DNA of 64,000 nt from Cellvibrionaceae bacterium (GTDB lineage: Bacteria; Pseudomonadota; Gammaproteobacteria; Pseudomonadales; Cellvibrionaceae), in NCBI GenBank assembly GCA_021151695.1, contig JAGKWU010000001.1, positions 62,001-126,000 on the forward strand, given 5' to 3'. Numbering within the stretch: the first letter of the stretch is position 1; each line of letters starts with the position of its first letter. The notes beneath the pieces were generated by a model. The model saw nothing but the letters and a program-made list of their open reading frames with translations. It was not told where the DNA came from and made no database searches. The position numbers and the translations under genes were made by a program. This document shows positions 54,446 through 63,461 of the stretch, one piece after another.

Positions 54446-54775
54446 ACCCGGACTTCCACACGAATTTCTCCTGACTTTTTCAGGCATAAAAATATTTTTG
54501 CTGTTCACTTTAAATAGTGAAAGCCCAGGCTGTATGATGCACTGCGATATAGTCATATAAAAACGCAACCTAACACTATATCTGTCGGGGCAAACCGATA
54601 AATAGCTTTTCTGGCCGCGCCAGCAACCTGCTGCAAGGCCGCCTCTAAAACTCCGCTGTTCATTCAAATACCGTTGTGGCCGATCAGGTCTGGTACTCAG
54701 TCAACCACCCCTTTGGGCGCTGCTTTTTTGCGAGCGCAGGCTTTCTATACATTAAAAATAACGGAGAAAAACCTG
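54446..54775 (+). promoter_or_regulatory. Upstream region of the PL10 pectate lyase gene
   Basis: This 330-base gap holds no convincing gene. An 18-base palindrome, TTCACT-TTAAAT-AGTGAA (54504-54521), has the form of a repressor or activator site. TATAAA at 54556-54561 may be a -10 box, though no clear -35 is seen. The CDS frame is open back to 54674, but those codons are not protein-like. Confidence 0.4.
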
Positions 54776-56383
54776 ATGAAATTAACTCAATTTACCCGAG
54801 CCCATACTGGTCGAGCACTTCTGCATTCCATCATAGTGGCGGCTTCTTTGGGAGCCATGTCCCAAGCATGGGGCTCATGCACTTACACGGTCACTAATAA
54901 TTGGGGAAGCGGTTTTACCGCTGAAATTAAAGTGACCAACACCGGTAGCCAAACGCTCAATAGCTGGTCCGTATCCTGGACTGAACCGGGTGCGAGCGTA
55001 ACCAATAGTTGGAATGCGACCTTGAGTGGCAGCAATCCTTATTCAGCCGCTTCACTGAGTTGGAACTCCACGCTGGCTGCAGGTGCTTCCGCAACGTTTG
55101 GTTTTCAAGCGACTGGCACAGCGGGTGCCCCGCAAGTGTCGGGTAGTGTGTGCGGCGCCGCATCGTCCAGCAGCAAAACCAGTTCAAGTGTTAGTAGTAG
55201 CTCAACGAGTTCAAAAACCAGTACGTCGAGTTCCAAGTCGAGTACGTCAAGTGCAGCAAGCACAAGCAGTGTAAAATCCAGCAGTAGTTTCAGTTCCAGT
55301 TCAAGCGCGCCATTGCTATCACAAAGCGGAAACCCTACGGCAACAACGGTAGATAATTACAAAAAATGGTTGAGCAGTAGCGGCGATGCTGCTGCAAAAC
55401 TCACCGCTGATAAAACTCGCGCAAATAACATGATCACCTGGCAGATGCCGCACGGTGGCTTTTATAAATTTGATGTGACTGTTTACGACAAAGCCTGGGA
55501 TGGCAGTGCCGAGCGCTCGGGTTGGAACGACAGTAACGGGCAGGAGCTTGGCACTATTGATAATGGTGCGACAGTGACTGAGTTGATGTTTTTAGCCGAT
55601 GTTTACCAGCGCAGTGGCGATACCAAATATCGTGATGCCACGCGCAAAGCGTTGGATTTTTTATTGAATATGCCTTACGCCAGTGGCGGTTGGCCGCAAG
55701 TTTATCCATCGGCGGCAGTGACCACTTATTCCCGCTATGTCACCTTTAATGATGATGCGATGGTGCGCGTACTTTTAACGCTCGATCGCGTCGAAAAACA
55801 AACGGCGCCTTTGGCTGGTGAGGTATTTACTGCAACACAACGTACCAAGGCGGCGGTGGCCATCAACAACGGCATTGCGTTTATTCTCAATGCCCAGATT
55901 GTGCAAAATAAAGTAAAAACAGTGTGGTGTGCGCAACATGATCCTGTCACCTATGTACCACGCGGAGCGCGATCTTACGAATTGCCCTCAAAAAGTGGCA
56001 AAGAGTCCGCGCTTATTGTTGCCTTTCTCATGACACGCCCGCAAACCACGGAAATTGCCGCCGCTGTGAAAGCAGCTTTGAGTTGGTATGACAGTCCTGC
56101 CGTGAAAGTTGCAAACACTGCTTATGTAACGCGCCCATCCGGTAGCACTGATGATACTTACAATCCTATCCAGGCTAAGTCAGGTAGCACTATGTGGTAT
56201 CGCTTTTACGATCTTGAAGCAGATACTGGATTTTTCAGCGGTCGTTTGCCAACAGATAGCGTGCCCGGTACAGGTAAGCAATACGATTTAATGAAGGTTG
56301 AGCCCGAGCGTCGTTACGGTTATCAATGGGGTGGGAGTTACGGAACCAGTTTGCTGAGTTATGCAGCGAGCGTTGGATATTAA
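54776..56383 (+). CDS. PL10 pectate lyase with N-terminal CBM2, secreted
   Basis: The 535-residue enzyme should cleave polygalacturonate by calcium-dependent beta-elimination. A signal peptide ends near AWG-SC (about residue 33). CBM2 comes first (35-126, CTYTVTNNWGSGFTAEIKV), then a serine-threonine-lysine linker (127-178), then the PL10 catalytic domain (about 185-535) with TWQMPHGGFYKFD, YVTFNDDAMVRVL and ARSYELPS, which follow the pattern of Cellvibrio Pel10A. C. japonicus Pel10A is larger; here CBM2 is the only extra module. GGAGA lies about ten bases before the ATG. Confidence 0.93.
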   Translation: MKLTQFTRAHTGRALLHSIIVAASLGAMSQAWGSCTYTVTNNWGSGFTAEIKVTNTGSQTLNSWSVSWTEPGASVTNSWNATLSGSNPYSAASLSWNSTLAAGASATFGFQATGTAGAPQVSGSVCGAASSSSKTSSSVSSSSTSSKTSTSSSKSSTSSAASTSSVKSSSSFSSSSSAPLLSQSGNPTATTVDNYKKWLSSSGDAAAKLTADKTRANNMITWQMPHGGFYKFDVTVYDKAWDGSAERSGWNDSNGQELGTIDNGATVTELMFLADVYQRSGDTKYRDATRKALDFLLNMPYASGGWPQVYPSAAVTTYSRYVTFNDDAMVRVLLTLDRVEKQTAPLAGEVFTATQRTKAAVAINNGIAFILNAQIVQNKVKTVWCAQHDPVTYVPRGARSYELPSKSGKESALIVAFLMTRPQTTEIAAAVKAALSWYDSPAVKVANTAYVTRPSGSTDDTYNPIQAKSGSTMWYRFYDLEADTGFFSGRLPTDSVPGTGKQYDLMKVEPERRYGYQWGGSYGTSLLSYAASVGY

Positions 56384-56390
56384 GATCAAA

Positions 56391-56420
56391 AAAAATGGCC
56401 AGTAAATACTGGCCATTTTT
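56391..56420. terminator. Bidirectional terminator between PL10 and the mutarotase gene
   Basis: AAAAATGGCCAGT-AAAT-ACTGGCCATTTTT, a 13-base stem between convergent stop codons, two bases from the mutarotase stop. Confidence 0.92.
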
Positions 56421-56422
56421 AA

Positions 56423-57343
56423 TTACACTTCCTGAATTTCCATTGAGGCCGTTTTGGTTTCACCTGCAGCCAGATGCCACTTTTCGGCGAGCACAGCGCC
56501 GCGCTCCACACAGACATAACCCTGTTCGTTACCCGCACCTATATCGGCAATTTTTGCCGCATTGGCAGCGCCTGGATTCCACACCACAACACTCGGGCAA
56601 TTATCATGGGTGATGCGAATACGCGGTGAGCCAATAATGCCCACCGGATTATCAACACCAGGAAATACACGATCCACTTCGTGAGGAAAATCTACATCGC
56701 CATACTGAGGTTTAGCAGCGTGCTGCTCCAGATTATCGAGATAGGTTTTTCCCGTCAGGCCTTCAACACGAACGTCCGCCAAAGATTGCACCGGAAAATA
56801 GGAGTGCAACACCCAGCTGCAATCAAATGGTTGTGAATCTGCGTTAGTGATGCTGAGGCTTTGTTTGATGCTATCACCCAAGTCCATCACGAGCTGCGCG
56901 CAAAAATCGAATGCAAATAATTCATTGGCGGGACTATTAAATTCAAATACCAGTTTTAAGTCGCCGTCATCGTTGAGTCCGGCATCAATCAGCTGCCATT
57001 CGCGGTTGCGCGCAAAGCCATGTTTGGGTTTGGTTGAATCTGTGGGGTGTGGCCCAAACCAGGGCAGGCATACAGGAATACCGCCACGCAATGCAACACC
57101 GGGCGTAAAATCACAATTGGGGCTCACCCAGAGTAATGGCTTGCCAGATGCTGTGTAAAAATTCAGCAGATGCGCGCCTTGCAGCGCAATAAGCGCGCGA
57201 CATTTTGCGGTGGTGACTTGTAGCAGCGGCAAACCGGCACCTTTACTGCCAGTGAGGGCATCAACGCTGGATGTTAATTGCAAGAAATCGCAGCGATCCA
57301 GCAGGTTTTGTAAATCGTTTGATGGGGCAAATTCGGAGGTCAT
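56423..57343 (-). CDS. D-hexose-6-phosphate mutarotase (YeaD-like)
   Basis: The 306-residue cytoplasmic protein belongs to the aldose-1-epimerase superfamily and converts anomers of glucose-6-phosphate or similar sugars. Typical segments are ALQGAHLLNF, PLLWVSPNCDF, RGGIPVCLPWFGPHP and KHGFARNREWQL (catalytic histidine), and VVWNPG with the late acidic CVERGAV (catalytic glutamate). No signal peptide. E. coli YeaD is 294 residues. It diverges from rapA across 163 bases. Confidence 0.85.
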   Translation of the reverse strand: MTSEFAPSNDLQNLLDRCDFLQLTSSVDALTGSKGAGLPLLQVTTAKCRALIALQGAHLLNFYTASGKPLLWVSPNCDFTPGVALRGGIPVCLPWFGPHPTDSTKPKHGFARNREWQLIDAGLNDDGDLKLVFEFNSPANELFAFDFCAQLVMDLGDSIKQSLSITNADSQPFDCSWVLHSYFPVQSLADVRVEGLTGKTYLDNLEQHAAKPQYGDVDFPHEVDRVFPGVDNPVGIIGSPRIRITHDNCPSVVVWNPGAANAAKIADIGAGNEQGYVCVERGAVLAEKWHLAAGETKTASMEIQEV

Positions 57344-57437
57344 GGGCTTTACCTCAATACGTCAGAGTGGAATGTCATAAGGCCGGGAATTCTAACCAAA
57401 TAACTTGTCTTAATCATCTGATAAATTTAGAGAAACT

Positions 57438-57467
57438 TTGGAAATAGCCGCCCTAAAACAGTATGAT
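57438..57467 (+). promoter_or_regulatory. rapA: Candidate sigma-70 promoter of rapA
   Basis: TTGGAA (57438-57443) and TATGAT (57462-57467) are 18 bases apart, 40 bases ahead of the rapA GTG start. Confidence 0.45.
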
Positions 57468-57506
57468 GCACGCCTTTTTACGCAATTGATAAAACAGGTG
57501 TTTTGA

Positions 57507-60476
57507 GTGAAAAAATCGCAGTTTGAGGCAAATCAGGCATTTACCATTGGCCAACGCTGGATAAGCGAAGCGGAGGCCGAGCTCGGGCTGGGAATTGTAT
57601 TGGATGTAGCCAACCGCCGTTTGACCTTAAGCTTTCCTGCCGCCGGCGAGCGCCGTACCTATGCTCTCGACAATGCGCCTGTAAGCCGTGTGGTTTACCA
57701 GGTAGGCGAAAAAGTGCGCCATCAGGACGGTACCTCGGTAAAAATTACCAAGGTTGTAGAGCAGCAAGGTTGTTTGCTGTATCACGGCCTGGCATTCGAC
57801 AAAGATAAAAATCTTACCAAAGAAGAAATCGCTATTCCCGAATTTGAGTTGGATAGCTTTGTACAATTCAGCACGCCGCGCGACCGTTTGTTTGCGGGGC
57901 AAATCGACAAACACACGCATTTCACGTTGCGTTACCAAACCCTCAATTATATAAACCAGCATCGCCAATCTGCCATTTTTGGTTTGGCTGGCCCACGTGT
58001 GCAATTGTTACCGCATCAACTTTATATTGCCAACGAAGTGGCCCAGCGCCACGCGCCGCGTGTTTTGCTCGCCGACGAAGTAGGTTTGGGTAAAACCATT
58101 GAGGCTGGTCTGGTATTGCATCAACAATTAATCAGTGGTCGTGTGAGTCGCGCCTTGATTGTGGTGCCCAATAGTTTGCAACACCAATGGCTGGTGGAAA
58201 TGCTGCGCCGCTTCAATCTCGCATTTACGTTGCTCGATGAAAAACGTTGCCAGGCGTTGGTAGGTTTGGACAGTGTTGAAGAGTCTATCGATTATGTTGA
58301 TGACTTCAATGACGATATAGAACGCGAAGCGAATAGCGACAATCCTTTTGAATCCGCACAATTGATCTTATGTTCGCTGGATTTCCTGACTAAAAACCCC
58401 GAGCGTTACAAGCAAGCCGTAAAAGCCAGTTGGGATTTACTCCTGGTTGACGAAGCGCATCACTTACAGTGGAGCGAAAAGAAAGTCAGCATCGAATACC
58501 AATGCATTGAAGGCCTGGCGAAAGTGGCGAAAGGTTTGTTGCTGTTGACAGCGACACCTGAACAGCTTGGTTTGGAAAGCCACTTTGCGCGTTTGCGTTT
58601 GCTCGATCCCGATCGCTATTACGATCTGGAAAAATTTATTGCCGAGCAGCAATCCTATCAGCCGCTAAATGATCTGGTGCAGGATTTATTGGCGGCACGC
58701 AGTGACGAAGCAGAAGCAATTTCTGCTGCGCTCACAAAAAAGTTGGCGGACTATCTGCCGACGGAAACGCTTAAAGAATTAAATGAGCTTGCACAAGCTC
58801 AGTCCCTCGGGCAGGCCATTGATCGCGGCATTAATTATTTGCTGGATCGCCATGGTACTGGCCGTGTGTTATTCCGCAATACGCGCAATTCGGTAGCGGG
58901 TTTTCCTGAGCGTCAATTACATCAGCACCCGCTGGAGATCAGTGCGGAACAGCTGGCGGAAATTCGCGACTTGCCTGTGGAGCAAGAGCTGCGTGTGGAA
59001 GGTTACTGGCAGCGCCAGGCTAATGATTGGTGGCTGCAAGATCCGCGCGTAACCTGGCTGGCCGATTGGTTGAAACAAAATCGTCGTAAAAAAGTATTGG
59101 TGATTTGCGCCAGCGCCGATACCGCGCAAACTATTGAAGATTATTTGCGCTTGCGTAAAGGTTTGCTCACCGCTGTATTCCATGAAGGGCTGAGTTTAAT
59201 TGAGCGCGACCGCGCCGCTGCCTATTTTGCCGATATGGAAGAGGGGGCCCAGGTACTTATTTGCTCCGAGATAGGCAGTGAAGGTCGCAACTTCCAATTC
59301 GCCCAGGATTTGGTGTTGTTTGATTTACCACTCAATCCTGATCTGCTGGAACAGCGTATTGGTCGTCTGGATCGTATCGGCCAAACGGCGACGGTTAATG
59401 TCCATACGCCTTTCTACCCAGGCAGTGCACAGGAAAAATTAATTCGCTGGTATCACGAAGGTTTGAATGCATTCGAAAAAACCTGCGCGATTGGTCAGAA
59501 CGTTTATATCCAGTTTGCGGAGCGCTTGCTCACATCGCTGGAAGGCGACCATGAATCCGAGTTCGCAGCATTGCTTGAAGAAACTCGCGTTTACGCTGCA
59601 GATTTGGTTGCTCAGTTACAAAAAGGCCGCGACCGTTTGCTGGAGTTGAATTCCTGCAAGCCAGTCCAGGCTGCTGAGTTGGTGGATCAGTTAGCTGAAA
59701 AGAATGAAGATCCAAACCTGATCCAATACATGGATGAAGTGTTTGATGCGTTCGGCATAGATTCTGAAAAGCACAGCGAGCACAGTTTGGTATTGCATCC
59801 CAGCGATCATATGCGCATTGAGCAATTCCCCGGATTGCCTGAATCAGGTTTGACTATCACCTATCAACGCCAACAAGCGTTATCGCGCGAAGATATGCAG
59901 TTCGTAACCTGGGAGCATCCGTTGGTGCGCGGCGCTCAGGAAATGATTGCGCTCACCGAATTTGGCAATACTGCGTTTTGCACATTGAAGTTGCCACCAC
60001 TGAAGCCCGGTAACTTGATGCTGGAAGCGATTTTTATTTTGCATTGCCCCGCACCGGCAGAGCTGCAATTGTTCCGCCATATGCCGCAATCCATGTTGCG
60101 CGTGTTGATGGATCAAACGGGTAAGGATCTGGGCGCTGTGTTGGGAATAGATAAGCTCAGCAAACTCTTGCAAAAAATACCGCGCAATAATGCGCAGGAA
60201 CTGGTTCGCCATGCGCGCCCGGTGTTGGTGGAAATGCTGCAAAAAGCAGAAGACAAAGCCAAACCACAGCAAGCAGAATTAATCGACTCTGCACAACAAA
60301 AAGTGCGGGATGAAATTATGCAAGAGCTTGATCGCATGAAAGCCTTGGCGGCAGTAAACCCCAATGTGCGTCAGTCCGAGATAGATTATCTGCAAGAGTG
60401 CCTGGCGGCGAGCCTGCATTATTTATCACAAGCAAAACTGCGCCTGGATTCTTTGCGCGTGATAATGACGGTTTAA
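57507..60476 (+). CDS. rapA: RNA polymerase-associated helicase RapA
   Basis: The 989-residue Swi2/Snf2 ATPase recycles RNA polymerase from stalled complexes. The N-terminal Tudor-like domains begin FTIGQRWISEAEAELGLG. Helicase motifs follow: I ADEVGLGKTIEAGL, II LLVDEAHHL, III LLTATPEQLGLESH, V ICSEIGSEGRNFQ and VI EQRIGRLDRIGQ. Length is close to E. coli RapA (968). The start is GTG with AGGTG upstream. It contains the long RapA-specific C-terminal region, with no frameshift or gap. Confidence 0.95.
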   Translation: MKKSQFEANQAFTIGQRWISEAEAELGLGIVLDVANRRLTLSFPAAGERRTYALDNAPVSRVVYQVGEKVRHQDGTSVKITKVVEQQGCLLYHGLAFDKDKNLTKEEIAIPEFELDSFVQFSTPRDRLFAGQIDKHTHFTLRYQTLNYINQHRQSAIFGLAGPRVQLLPHQLYIANEVAQRHAPRVLLADEVGLGKTIEAGLVLHQQLISGRVSRALIVVPNSLQHQWLVEMLRRFNLAFTLLDEKRCQALVGLDSVEESIDYVDDFNDDIEREANSDNPFESAQLILCSLDFLTKNPERYKQAVKASWDLLLVDEAHHLQWSEKKVSIEYQCIEGLAKVAKGLLLLTATPEQLGLESHFARLRLLDPDRYYDLEKFIAEQQSYQPLNDLVQDLLAARSDEAEAISAALTKKLADYLPTETLKELNELAQAQSLGQAIDRGINYLLDRHGTGRVLFRNTRNSVAGFPERQLHQHPLEISAEQLAEIRDLPVEQELRVEGYWQRQANDWWLQDPRVTWLADWLKQNRRKKVLVICASADTAQTIEDYLRLRKGLLTAVFHEGLSLIERDRAAAYFADMEEGAQVLICSEIGSEGRNFQFAQDLVLFDLPLNPDLLEQRIGRLDRIGQTATVNVHTPFYPGSAQEKLIRWYHEGLNAFEKTCAIGQNVYIQFAERLLTSLEGDHESEFAALLEETRVYAADLVAQLQKGRDRLLELNSCKPVQAAELVDQLAEKNEDPNLIQYMDEVFDAFGIDSEKHSEHSLVLHPSDHMRIEQFPGLPESGLTITYQRQQALSREDMQFVTWEHPLVRGAQEMIALTEFGNTAFCTLKLPPLKPGNLMLEAIFILHCPAPAELQLFRHMPQSMLRVLMDQTGKDLGAVLGIDKLSKLLQKIPRNNAQELVRHARPVLVEMLQKAEDKAKPQQAELIDSAQQKVRDEIMQELDRMKALAAVNPNVRQSEIDYLQECLAASLHYLSQAKLRLDSLRVIMTV

Positions 60477-60527
60477 TTGATCAATTTTTATAATGTCGGT
60501 TCGACATCAATGTAAAGAGAAATTTTT

Positions 60528-60809
60528 ATGTATATTTTTTCAGTAAATGCCAAAGCCAAAAAAGCGCGCGATGGTATTCAGGAAGGGCAGGTGGTGCCTT
60601 TTATTGTGTATATCAACTTTATCGATATGTTTGGTGCCGAGCAGCTGTGCAAGGTCTATTTGATGCGTGCCGGTTTTACGGACATAGATATTGAAAAGCG
60701 TAAGCTGGTGCCCAGTAATTTGAAAGATGATCCGCGCGTTGTTGCTGCTGATAAAGCCATGGCTGAGGCCATTAAAACTGGTTATATGATCCAGATGTTC
60801 GACGAGTAA
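60528..60809 (+). CDS. Small conserved-looking protein of unknown function
   Basis: The 93-residue protein starts MYIFSVNAKAKKARDGIQEG and contains YINFIDMFGAEQLCKVYLMR, a plausible mixed alpha/beta domain. No signal peptide or membrane segment. AAAGAGAAA precedes the ATG at a suitable distance. Codon use looks like that of neighbouring genes. I recognise no family. It follows rapA after 51 bases and may be co-transcribed. Confidence 0.65.
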   Translation: MYIFSVNAKAKKARDGIQEGQVVPFIVYINFIDMFGAEQLCKVYLMRAGFTDIDIEKRKLVPSNLKDDPRVVAADKAMAEAIKTGYMIQMFDE

Positions 60810-60905
60810 CTTTCCTTGTTGCTGCCTGCGCTGGTGGGCAGCAGAACTTTCCCGCTTCGCTCAGGTCTACTCGCCCGGTAATACTTATTTGCAGGGTCAG
60901 GGTTG

Positions 60906-61496
60906 ATGCAGTTGGTTCGCAAGTCTCATTCCAAAGGCAAAGCACGGGGGATATTTTTTCTTATCCTCGGTTTTCATGCATTGGTCATCCACTGGCTGCT
61001 AAATTCGCAATATCGAGAAGCTGTTGAATCAGTTCCGGTGCTCACCTATATACGCCTTCCACAAGATAAGCCTTCGCCAATATACATCGAGCCTTTGATT
61101 ATAGATTTCCAGCGCTCGGTATCTTCAGCGTCGAAGATTGCTCCGCCAGACGTTGTTATTGAATCTGCTTCTGCTTTTAACGTTGAGTCAGGCGTGCCTC
61201 CGTCCCAAGGTGATTTCGCTGGCGTTTTTGATCCAACGCTGCGACAAAAATTATTGCAGGCAAAGCGATCTGTAAGCGAACAGGGTTTTCAAATAGACGA
61301 GCATTGGACAGGCGCTGATGGGCGTAGCTACATCTATGTAGGCAACGGCGAATGTATGGTATCCATGGCGAAATTGGATTGGCGCGAGCGAGGCGCACAG
61401 TGGTCTGGCACACGCGTACCCTGTGGAAAAAATGATAACGAGAAAATGATGGATAGAGTGATGGCCGATTTTGAAAGTCGTAAAGCGCGCAAATAG
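60906..61496 (+). CDS. Single-pass membrane protein of unknown function
   Basis: The 196-residue product has one N-terminal membrane helix (about residues 15-35, IFFLILGFHALVIHWLL) after a basic cytoplasmic tail, then a periplasmic region. The arrangement resembles the TonB/energy-transducer N-terminus but there is no proline-rich spacer. The C-terminal part (GRSYIYVGNGECMVS, GTRVPCGKN) holds two cysteines that may form a disulfide. Family unknown. A TTG lies one codon earlier; ATG is preferred. A strong bidirectional terminator follows. Confidence 0.65.
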   Translation: MQLVRKSHSKGKARGIFFLILGFHALVIHWLLNSQYREAVESVPVLTYIRLPQDKPSPIYIEPLIIDFQRSVSSASKIAPPDVVIESASAFNVESGVPPSQGDFAGVFDPTLRQKLLQAKRSVSEQGFQIDEHWTGADGRSYIYVGNGECMVSMAKLDWRERGAQWSGTRVPCGKNDNEKMMDRVMADFESRKARK

Positions 61497-61508
61497 GATT
61501 ACGTAAAT

Positions 61509-61540
61509 AAAAAAGCCGCTGAAAATTCAGCGGCTTTTTT
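61509..61540. terminator. Bidirectional terminator between the membrane protein and deaD
   Basis: AAAAAAGCCGCTGAA-AA-TTCAGCGGCTTTTTT forms a 15-base stem between convergent genes. Confidence 0.93.
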
Positions 61541-61565
61541 TGTGGGCAGTTAGATAATCTACAGA

Positions 61566-63461
61566 TTAATCAAACTTTTTTGGGCGAAAGCTTTTGCTGC
61601 TTTTGCTGTCGCCGCGATCACCGCGTGGTTTTGGTTTGTCACCGAAGCCGATTTTTCCACGACCACTATCATCACGACGTGGTTTGTCACCAAAGTCGCG
61701 TTTCTCAGAGAAGCTGCGTGGGCTGCGATCACGGTCACCAAAATCGCGATCACGACCGCCACCTGAACCACCTTGATCCAAAGTGATTTCCAGTGGACGG
61801 TTGCGAACACGAACTTTTTTCAGTTGGCTCAATACATCACCAGACAAACCTTTCGGCAGATCCACGGTAGAGAACTCATCGTGCAACTTAATGTGGCCGA
61901 TGTTCGCGCTGGAGATGCCGGCTTCATTGGCGATAGCGCCAACAATATCACCCGGGCGAGCTTCGTGGTTGCGACCCACCTCAATGCGATAGCGCACCAT
62001 GTTCTCGTCGTTGCGCTCGCGACGTGGACGATCTTCACGGCCGCCGCGTTCACTACGCTCACCGCGACCACCGCGTTCGCTGCGATCAAATGAGCCGCGC
62101 TCTTCGCGACCACCACGAGACTCGCGCTCGGGTTTCACGTCAGTAAATTTCACTTGCAGTGGACGATCTTTTTGCAGCAGGTACGCCAATGCAGAGGCAA
62201 TATCTTCTGGAGAAACATCGTTTTTGTGGCTGTATTCAGCGAGCAAATCGTTGAAGAAGGCCAGGCTTTCTTTTTCTGCCAGGGCTTCAGTAATTTGCGC
62301 GGTGAATTGATCAATACGGTGTTTGGTTACAGTTGCACCGCTGGGTAATTCCATCAGGGTGATGGGTTTGCGAGTTGCTTTTTCGATGGTGTAAAGCAAA
62401 CGTTTTTCACGTGGTGCTACGAACAGAATTGCCTTGCCGCTACGACCAGCGCGACCGGTACGGCCGATACGGTGTACGTAAGCTTCGCTATCGTAAGGAA
62501 TGTCGTAGTTAACAACGTGGCTTACGCGCTCAACGTCAATACCGCGCGCGGCAACGTCGGTCGCGATCACTATATCCAGCTTGCCTGTCTTCAAACGATC
62601 AATAGTGCGCTCGCGCAATTGTTGGTTCATGTCACCGTTGAGTGGTGCTGCGGAGTGGCCGCGTGCTTCCAGTTTTTCGGCGAGTTCAACGGTGGCAGTT
62701 TTAGTGCGCACGAAAATAATCATGCCTTCGAAGGGCTCAACTTCCAGTATGCGGGTCAGTGCATCCAGTTTGTTGGTGCCGCTTACCATCCAGTAAACCT
62801 GTTCGATGTTGTCACCGGTGGATTGGGTGCTGGCGATTTTGATTTCTTTCGCATCGCGCAAATAGTTGTCACACACCTTGCGGATTTCGCGCGGCATAGT
62901 GGCAGAGAAAAGTGCGGTTTGGCGCTCTTCAGGAGTGTGTTCGAGAATCCACTCAACGTCATCGATAAAGCCCATGCGCAGCATTTCGTCAGCTTCGTCG
63001 AGTACCAGGCTTTTCAGGTTGTTGAGGTTCAGGCTGCCACGACGAAGGTGATCCATAACGCGACCGGGTGTACCTACGACTACGTGTACACCGCGCTTTA
63101 ATTGACGCAGTTGGCTGGTCATGTCCTGGCCGCCGTAGATGGGTAGAACGTGGAAGCCGGGGATGTGTGCGGCGTATTTTTGGAAAGCTTCCGCTACCTG
63201 GATCGCCAACTCGCGTGTGGGTGCCAGTACCAGAATTTGTGGATCATTTTGCTTGATATCCAGTTTGGACAGCAACGGCAATGCGAAGGCAGCCGTTTTA
63301 CCTGTACCGGTTTGCGCCATGCCGAGGATATCGCCACCTTGAAGCAGAATCGGGATTGCTGCTGCCTGGATGGGCGAGGGCACTTCATAGCCTACGGCTT
63401 GAATAGCTTTGAGTACTGGCTCGGACAGGGCTAAATCGGTAAACAGAATAGGGTCAGTCAT
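61566..63461 (-). CDS. deaD: DEAD-box RNA helicase, DeaD/CsdA type
   Basis: The 631-residue enzyme unwinds RNA in ribosome assembly and cold adaptation. Motifs in order: Q motif FTDLALSEPVLKAIQAVGYEV, I AQTGTGKTAA, Ia PTRELAIQVA, II VLDEADEML, III SATMPREI, and VI HRIGRTGRAGR. An RNA-recognition DbpA-type domain follows (about residues 470-550: RYRIEVGRNHEARPGDIVGA), flanked by arginine-, glycine- and aspartate-rich tails. Length matches E. coli DeaD (629). The frame opens 39 codons upstream, but family conservation starts at MTDPILF, and that stretch is leader-like. Confidence 0.94.
   Translation of the reverse strand: MTDPILFTDLALSEPVLKAIQAVGYEVPSPIQAAAIPILLQGGDILGMAQTGTGKTAAFALPLLSKLDIKQNDPQILVLAPTRELAIQVAEAFQKYAAHIPGFHVLPIYGGQDMTSQLRQLKRGVHVVVGTPGRVMDHLRRGSLNLNNLKSLVLDEADEMLRMGFIDDVEWILEHTPEERQTALFSATMPREIRKVCDNYLRDAKEIKIASTQSTGDNIEQVYWMVSGTNKLDALTRILEVEPFEGMIIFVRTKTATVELAEKLEARGHSAAPLNGDMNQQLRERTIDRLKTGKLDIVIATDVAARGIDVERVSHVVNYDIPYDSEAYVHRIGRTGRAGRSGKAILFVAPREKRLLYTIEKATRKPITLMELPSGATVTKHRIDQFTAQITEALAEKESLAFFNDLLAEYSHKNDVSPEDIASALAYLLQKDRPLQVKFTDVKPERESRGGREERGSFDRSERGGRGERSERGGREDRPRRERNDENMVRYRIEVGRNHEARPGDIVGAIANEAGISSANIGHIKLHDEFSTVDLPKGLSGDVLSQLKKVRVRNRPLEITLDQGGSGGGRDRDFGDRDRSPRSFSEKRDFGDKPRRDDSGRGKIGFGDKPKPRGDRGDSKSSKSFRPKKFD

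Noticed and set aside
60810..60905. TGCTGCC/GGCAGCA hairpin as a terminator
   Set aside because: The stem is short and no T run follows.
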